Shown: piece by piece, positions 39,385 to 47,508 of the stretch | Layout: each line of letters starts with the position of its first letter | How positions within the stretch are numbered: the first letter of the stretch is position 1 | DNA from: an uncultured Methylobacter sp. | GTDB taxonomy: Bacteria > Pseudomonadota > Gammaproteobacteria > Methylococcales > Methylomonadaceae | Direction of reading: 5' to 3' | NCBI GenBank assembly: GCA_903832775.1 | Contig: CAILCX010000067.1 | Span: forward strand, 1 to 47,508 | Length of the DNA stretch: 47,508 bases | Program-made: the position numbers and the translations under genes | Notes under the pieces: model-generated | What the model was told of the DNA's origin: nothing | Seen by the model: the letters and a program-made list of their open reading frames with translations, nothing else | Databases searched by the model: none

Positions 39385-39390
39385 TATAAT
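39385..39390 (+). promoter_or_regulatory. Probable promoter (-10) of the asparaginase gene
   Basis: A perfect TATAAT preceded by TG, with TTGAGC 15 bases upstream (39364-39369) as a possible -35. The ATG is 59 bases downstream. The rest of the 39101-39448 gap is AT-rich with no gene or clear repeat. Confidence 0.5.
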
Positions 39391-39448
39391 CTGTTTAGAT
39401 TTGTGACTGAATAATTACATTAATCTTTCTAACCAATATATTTAGTTT

Positions 39449-40468
39449 ATGAAAAACATACTGCTTGTATTTACTGGCGGAACAATCGGTTCTGTCTCTA
39501 CTAATGGCACGATCAATACCTCAGAAGCAACTTCATTCACTTTGATTCAACTGTTCCAGCAACACTTTAAGAATCACCAACTAATCCATTTTGACATTAT
39601 CCAACCTCTACAAATATTAAGCGAAAATCTTGCTCCACTGGCTTGGCCAACTCTGATTTCTTCTATAGATGCAGCCAAACGACAGCATTATGACGGCATC
39701 ATTATCACTCACGGCACTGATACCTTGGCTTATACGGCCTGTGCCTTAAGTTTCTATTTTAATAAGATTAAAATTCCTATGTTTCTGGTTTCCAGTGATT
39801 ACCCACTGGCAAATCCCAAAGCCAATGGGCTGGAAAATTTTTTCTGCGCTATCGAGTTTATCCTGCAAATTAAAAAGCCCGGTGTTTTCGTAGCTTACCA
39901 AAATAAAAACCAAATAACCCAAGTACATAAAGCTAGTCACCTGACCTGTTCTTTACAATTGGGTGGTGATTTTTTTAGCGTTCAAAATAAAAGTTATATG
40001 CAATATGAAACCAGGCAGTTTCAACTCTTGAGTTCGGAGCAGTTTCAATCACCAATCGAAAACATTTCATTAAAAGCTGTATTTTCTGAACGCATTCTGA
40101 TGATAAGGCCTTATCCAGGCCTCGATTACAGCAGATTTAATTTGGACAATATAGATGCTGTTCTGCATGATTTATATCATTCAGGAACGGCTTGTAGTTC
40201 ATTGCAATGGGGGGGAAATTATTCTTTAATTGAATTTATCAAATGCTGTAAAAAGCGTGGTATCTGCGTTTATCTGGCACCAGCAATCAAATCTGCCGAT
40301 GCCTATCTAAGCACTCAAACCTTAATTGAACACGGCTCAGAAATTATCTGGAATATGTCGCTAGAAGCCGCTTATGTGAAATTACTGTTGGCTTATGGTA
40401 ATTTTGTCGAGCAAGCGGATATATTGGATTTTATCAATAAAAATATTGCGGATGAACATGTTAGTTGA
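39449..40468 (+). CDS. Asparaginase family protein (type I-like)
   Basis: 339-residue amidohydrolase that probably turns asparagine into aspartate and ammonia in the cytosol; there is no signal peptide. The two catalytic signatures are present: LLVFTGGTIGSV with the nucleophile Thr in TGGTIG (9-14), and IITHGTDTLAYTA (HGTDT 88-92). SSDYPLANPKANG also fits type I enzymes. The C-terminal half is less like textbook members, so a related substrate (glutamine or a small-protein amide) is possible. Transcribed alone, between a gene remnant and convergent ppa. Confidence 0.85.
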   Translation: MKNILLVFTGGTIGSVSTNGTINTSEATSFTLIQLFQQHFKNHQLIHFDIIQPLQILSENLAPLAWPTLISSIDAAKRQHYDGIIITHGTDTLAYTACALSFYFNKIKIPMFLVSSDYPLANPKANGLENFFCAIEFILQIKKPGVFVAYQNKNQITQVHKASHLTCSLQLGGDFFSVQNKSYMQYETRQFQLLSSEQFQSPIENISLKAVFSERILMIRPYPGLDYSRFNLDNIDAVLHDLYHSGTACSSLQWGGNYSLIEFIKCCKKRGICVYLAPAIKSADAYLSTQTLIEHGSEIIWNMSLEAAYVKLLLAYGNFVEQADILDFINKNIADEHVS

Positions 40469-40503
40469 TTGGTTTCAACACAATATCAATTTCTGTAGTT
40501 CCG

Positions 40504-41118
40504 TTACTCCGCGACAAAATGGTTCTGATAATCTTCCATTGCCCGTCTGATTACTTCATGTGCTTCTTCCCGTCCGTAAACATTGGTTATTTCGCAATGA
40601 TTCTTTTCACTGGGTAATTGTTTATAAGTCAGAAAATAATGCTTTAAACGGTTGATATAAGACTCAGGACAATCTGATACATCATTCCATTGCCGATAAA
40701 ACTCGTCACCTTTCATGACTGCAATTATCTTGTCATCTGCATCGCCGCCATCCAACAAACGAAAACCGCCAATAGGTATTGCTTGCAAAAGAATGTCGCC
40801 ATGAGTCACGCTGCGTTCACTTAAAACACAAATATCTAACGGGTCTCCATCGCCTTTCGCAACGGGTTTACCTGATTGGGTTGCCGCATATTCTGCAACT
40901 CTTTCCGCGCAATAAGTTTGCGGAATAAACCCGTAAAGCGTTGGTACTGTATTGGAAAACTTTTGCGGCCTATCAATTTTAAGATAGCCGGTTTCTTTAT
41001 CGATTTCATATTTGACGGTATCTGACGGCACGATTTCGATAAAAGCAATTACAACGGAAGGGGCGTTTTCACCGGGACTGATGCCATGCCAGGGATGGGC
41101 TTTGTATTGTATAGTCAT
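40504..41118 (-). CDS. ppa: Inorganic pyrophosphatase (family I)
   Basis: Hydrolyses pyrophosphate to phosphate, pulling biosynthetic reactions forward. The 204-residue protein has the signature DGDPLDICVL and KYEIDKETGYLKIDRP. YGFIPQTYC and the metal-binding DGGDADDKIIAV also fit. It is a little longer than E. coli Ppa (175), with an N-terminal WHGISPGENAPSVV extension seen in some subfamilies. Read in the same direction as thyA, 40 bases downstream of it. Confidence 0.9.
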   Translation of the reverse strand: MTIQYKAHPWHGISPGENAPSVVIAFIEIVPSDTVKYEIDKETGYLKIDRPQKFSNTVPTLYGFIPQTYCAERVAEYAATQSGKPVAKGDGDPLDICVLSERSVTHGDILLQAIPIGGFRLLDGGDADDKIIAVMKGDEFYRQWNDVSDCPESYINRLKHYFLTYKQLPSEKNHCEITNVYGREEAHEVIRRAMEDYQNHFVAE

Positions 41119-41158
41119 AAATAATGGTTGCTTTGCTTAAAAAATTGGAAAGTATTTG

Positions 41159-41992
41159 CTAAATTGATATCGGTGCCTTGATATGCTCATGAGTCTGATA
41201 ATTGATAATCTCGAAATCTTCATAGTTATAATCAAATATCGTCGCTGGTTTGCGCAGTATTTTTAATGTTGGAAGCGGGTAGGGTTTACGACTTAATTGC
41301 AAATGCGCCTGTTCCTGATGATTTAAATATAGGTGAACATCGCCGCCAGTCCAAATAAAATCACCAACCGCCAAATCGCACTGCTGGGCAACCATTTGCG
41401 TCAATAATGCATAACTGGCAATATTGAACGGTAAACCTAAAAACGTGTCGCAACTGCGCTGATAGAGCTGACAAGATAACTTACCATCGGCTACATAGAA
41501 CTGAAAAAATGCATGACAGGGCGCAAGGGCCATTTTGCCTAATGCCACATTTTGTTGCGGACTGATTCGTTCATCCGGCAAATCAGCGACATTCCAGGCA
41601 GAAACAATAATCCTACGACTGTTCGGAGTTTGTTTAAGCTGTTCAATAACTTGCTGAATCTGGTCTATAGACTGTCCATCGGGTGTCGGCCAGGAGCGCC
41701 ATTGATGTCCATAAACTGGGCCCAAGTCACCATTAGGACCAGCCCATTCATTCCAGATATTAACTTGATGCTGATGTAAATAACTTAGGTTAGTTTCACC
41801 TTTCAAAAACCACAATAACTCATAAATAATTGACTTTAAATGAATTTTCTTGGTAGTTACTAGCGGAAAGCCCTCCGCCAAAGAAAATCGTAACTGATGC
41901 CCAAAAATAGACAAAGTACCGCTACCCGTTCTGTCGCCTTTTGGGTTTCCTTCGCTAAGGATTTGATCAAGCAAGTCTAAATATTGTTTCAT
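41159..41992 (-). CDS. thyA: Thymidylate synthase
   Basis: Makes dTMP from dUMP with methylene-tetrahydrofolate. The 277 residues include [19 protein letters not shown] and the catalytic Cys159 in [30 protein letters not shown] also matches. About 13 residues longer than E. coli ThyA through a small insertion before the catalytic Cys. It lies 22 bases after lgt, the usual lgt-thyA order in gammaproteobacteria. The substrate arises through Dcd (7664-8230) and the cofactor is recycled by FolA (38049-38561). Confidence 0.96.
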   Translation of the reverse strand: MKQYLDLLDQILSEGNPKGDRTGSGTLSIFGHQLRFSLAEGFPLVTTKKIHLKSIIYELLWFLKGETNLSYLHQHQVNIWNEWAGPNGDLGPVYGHQWRSWPTPDGQSIDQIQQVIEQLKQTPNSRRIIVSAWNVADLPDERISPQQNVALGKMALAPCHAFFQFYVADGKLSCQLYQRSCDTFLGLPFNIASYALLTQMVAQQCDLAVGDFIWTGGDVHLYLNHQEQAHLQLSRKPYPLPTLKILRKPATIFDYNYEDFEIINYQTHEHIKAPISI

Positions 41993-42014
41993 AAATCAGT
42001 TTTTTAACTTATCT

Positions 42015-42797
42015 TCAAATCTTTGACTTGTGCGCAAAATAAAACATCCCGGCACCAATTACAATCATCGGAGTTGAAAGAATTTGTCCCATGGTCACCC
42101 AATCCAACGCCATAAAACCCAATTGCGCGTCTGGCATTCTGAAAAACTCTACAAAAAACCGAAACCAGCCATAAAAAAACAAAGCCATGCCAGTCGTAGC
42201 CATAACCGGTCTTTGTTTACTTGAATAGATCCAAAGTATGATAAATAAAACGATGCCTTCTAAAAACGCTTCATACAATTGCGATGGATGACGCGCAAGC
42301 AATCCGCCATTAGGAAAAACCATTGCCCAAGATACATCAGTTGGTCTGCCCCATAATTCTGAATTGATAAAATTACCAATCCGACCTGCACCCAAACCAA
42401 TTGGTGCCATTGGCGCGATAATATCAGTCAATTGCAGTAGCGTGCATTGCTGTTTTTTTGAAAAAAACCACATAGCAATAAATACGCCCAACATACCACC
42501 ATGAAAAGACATACCGCCTTGCCAGATTTTAATTAATATGATCGGATTAGCTAAAAACTCGGAAAAATTATAAAACAGGATATAACCAATTCTGCCACCA
42601 ATAATCACTCCCATAGCACCGTAAGTCACCAAATCTTCTATAGCTTCAGGTTTAATCGGAGACCAGGGTTGTGCCGCCCGTTTTTGTCCTAAAAACCAGA
42701 CTGCAGCAAAACCGATCAAATACATAAGTCCATACCAATGGATTTTGACCGGCCCTAAACTTAATGCGATAGGATCAATTTGTGGGAAATTTAACAT
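42015..42797 (-). CDS. lgt: Prolipoprotein diacylglyceryl transferase
   Basis: Inner-membrane enzyme that adds diacylglycerol to the lipobox Cys of prolipoproteins. The 260 residues form about seven hydrophobic helices. Family hallmarks: KIHWYGLMYLIGF, the HGG motif at 99-101 in MSFHGGMLG, and the signature GRIGNFINSELWG at 138-150. RHPSQLYEAFLEG is also present. Two bases follow the gyrB stop, so it is probably on the same transcript. Confidence 0.96.
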   Translation of the reverse strand: MLNFPQIDPIALSLGPVKIHWYGLMYLIGFAAVWFLGQKRAAQPWSPIKPEAIEDLVTYGAMGVIIGGRIGYILFYNFSEFLANPIILIKIWQGGMSFHGGMLGVFIAMWFFSKKQQCTLLQLTDIIAPMAPIGLGAGRIGNFINSELWGRPTDVSWAMVFPNGGLLARHPSQLYEAFLEGIVLFIILWIYSSKQRPVMATTGMALFFYGWFRFFVEFFRMPDAQLGFMALDWVTMGQILSTPMIVIGAGMFYFAHKSKI

Positions 42798-42799
42798 GC

Positions 42800-46365
<3,566 letters not shown>

Positions 46366-46375
46366 TATCGAACTA

Positions 46376-47508
46376 TTAGAGACGCATTGACATAACAATA
46401 AACTTATAACCGCTGTCAATTGGTTCATCCAAAAAGCAGCAACTGGCATTACTGGCAATTGTTAAAACAGCCAATTCAGAATCTAAATTGGAAACGGCAT
46501 CCAGTAAATACTGTACATTAAAAGCAACCGATAAAGGCGCCCCCAAATATTCAGTAATTAATTCCTCTTCTGCTTCATCATGGTCAGGATTATGAGTACT
46601 GATTTTGAGACTTTCATTATCAAGATCAAAAGATACGCCTTTAAATTTTTCGTTAGATAAAATAGCGACGCGTGTCAGTGCTTCTTTTAAAAGTTGTCTT
46701 TGAATATGAACGGGACTAAAAAATTCTTGTTGAAATACTTTGCTGAAATCAGGATATTTAGAATCAACAAGCTTAGCTGAAAAAATAATATTTTTAATAA
46801 AAACACGTATATTGTTAGTGGAAAATTCTATCTTTAATTCAACTTCAGGATCATCAAGTAAACGACTAAGTTCAAGAACACCTTTTCTTGGAATAATAAT
46901 ACGTGCGTCAAAGCCGGTGGCTTGATCCAGAATATCTTCGTAAATAGATAAGCGATGACCATCAGACGCAACCAATTTTAGTTTGCTATTGGAGACATGA
47001 AGCAACAGGCCATTCAAGTAGTAACGTACATCTTGATTAGCCATACAAAATACAGTCTTATCAAATGCTTTTTTAAATTTGCCGGAATTAATAAAAAGAT
47101 GGTTTTCCAATTCTGATTCAGAAAATTCAGGGTAATTATCAGCTGGCAGACAACTCAAGGAAAAACGACTGCGACTTGAGGTGATTTTTACTTTAGAAGA
47201 ACCCGTTATCGACAGCGATTCAGTACCCATATCTTTTCCGGGAACATCTTCATGTAATTCAAATTTAATTTCAGCGCCATTGGGCAAAAGTCGACAAATA
47301 TCTAAAAACTTTCTAGCCGGGACGGTAATTGATCCAGAGGAAACTGCTTGAATAGAAATCCTTGCAATGATCTGAATTTCTAAATCTGTACCAGTTAAAA
47401 TTAATTGATCATCTTCAATGATTAAAAGCACATTCGAAAGAATAGGCATGGTTTGCCGTTTTTCGATTACGCTAACAATTTGTTGTAAAGGAAGCAGGAT
47501 TTCTTCTC
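46376..47508 (-). CDS. dnaN: DNA polymerase III beta subunit (sliding clamp), 5' end cut by the window
   Basis: Ring-shaped clamp that tethers the polymerase. The frame continues past the first in-window ATG (47449) to the window edge with EEILLPLQQIVSVIEKRQTM, the true clamp N-terminal region. Only about seven residues should be missing. Three clamp domains follow (LSNVLLIIEDDQLILTGTDL, FKKAFDKTVFCMANQDVRYY, VQYLLDAVSNLDSELAVL) and the end FIVMSMRL is typical. The dnaN-recF-gyrB order places dnaA upstream, beyond the right edge. Confidence 0.95.
   Translation of the reverse strand, partial: EEILLPLQQIVSVIEKRQTMPILSNVLLIIEDDQLILTGTDLEIQIIARISIQAVSSGSITVPARKFLDICRLLPNGAEIKFELHEDVPGKDMGTESLSITGSSKVKITSSRSRFSLSCLPADNYPEFSESELENHLFINSGKFKKAFDKTVFCMANQDVRYYLNGLLLHVSNSKLKLVASDGHRLSIYEDILDQATGFDARIIIPRKGVLELSRLLDDPEVELKIEFSTNNIRVFIKNIIFSAKLVDSKYPDFSKVFQQEFFSPVHIQRQLLKEALTRVAILSNEKFKGVSFDLDNESLKISTHNPDHDEAEEELITEYLGAPLSVAFNVQYLLDAVSNLDSELAVLTIASNASCCFLDEPIDSGYKFIVMSMRL

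Noticed and set aside
46366-46458. Longer RecF N-terminus
   Set aside because: It would lie inside dnaN in another frame; the ATG at 46365 gives the standard RecF start.

Overview
The window is a gene-dense piece of a gammaproteobacterial chromosome close to the replication origin. The right end carries dnaN-recF-gyrB, all read leftward, so dnaA and oriC should lie just beyond base 47508. Almost every gene has a clear gammaproteobacterial housekeeping counterpart: rnfB/metG/apbC/dcd synteny, cbpA-cbpM, apaG-apaH with folA, mpl, ycgL. The moderately AT-leaning composition, the zwf-pgl-gnd set and the REP-like intergenic repeats fit a Methylococcales-type methanotroph. No methane- or methanol-oxidation gene is present, so that placement is inference.

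Layout. 1-3.2 kb: guaA (only the stop codon is cut by the edge) and guaB, the two GMP-synthesis steps, on the minus strand. 3.5-6.2 kb: a short soluble-type rnfB and metG. 6.4-8.6 kb: apbC, dcd and ycgL. 8.7-10.6 kb: a CPBP membrane protease and the DnaJ-type co-chaperone pair cbpA-cbpM. 10.8-15.2 kb: gnd, zwf and pgl (oxidative pentose-phosphate enzymes) followed by gmk. 15.2-15.9 kb: a gap of about 710 bases without a convincing gene. 15.9-20.2 kb: a three-gene signalling set: histidine kinase, REC-HDOD protein and REC-GAF-HD-GYP c-di-GMP phosphodiesterase.

20.3-26.5 kb: a minus-strand heavy-metal efflux operon (secreted leader protein, CzcC-, CzcB- and CzcA-like proteins, DUF3240 protein), its genes overlapping by 1-4 bases. 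26.7-31.5 kb: a TerC-like DUF475 membrane protein and a 1181-residue sensor with two periplasmic binding domains plus PAS-GGDEF-EAL. 31.5-36.8 kb: murI, trpC, a BrnT/BrnA-like toxin-antitoxin pair placed between trpC and trpD, trpD, mpl and a secreted ankyrin protein. 36.8-40.5 kb: apaG-apaH, convergent folA, a remnant of an Ig-like repeat protein and a type I asparaginase. 40.5-47.5 kb: ppa, thyA, lgt, gyrB, recF, dnaN.

The observations most worth following are the toxin-antitoxin pair translationally interlocked with trpD and trpC, and two 16-bp parS-type palindromes (TGTTCCACGTGGAACA) at the recF/gyrB junction. Others are a nested hairpin inside the metal-efflux operon, an RnfB without membrane anchor or Rnf partners, and several families of intergenic inverted repeats. 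I saw no rRNA, tRNA, CRISPR array, insertion sequence or prophage. No wholly new multi-gene system stands out.
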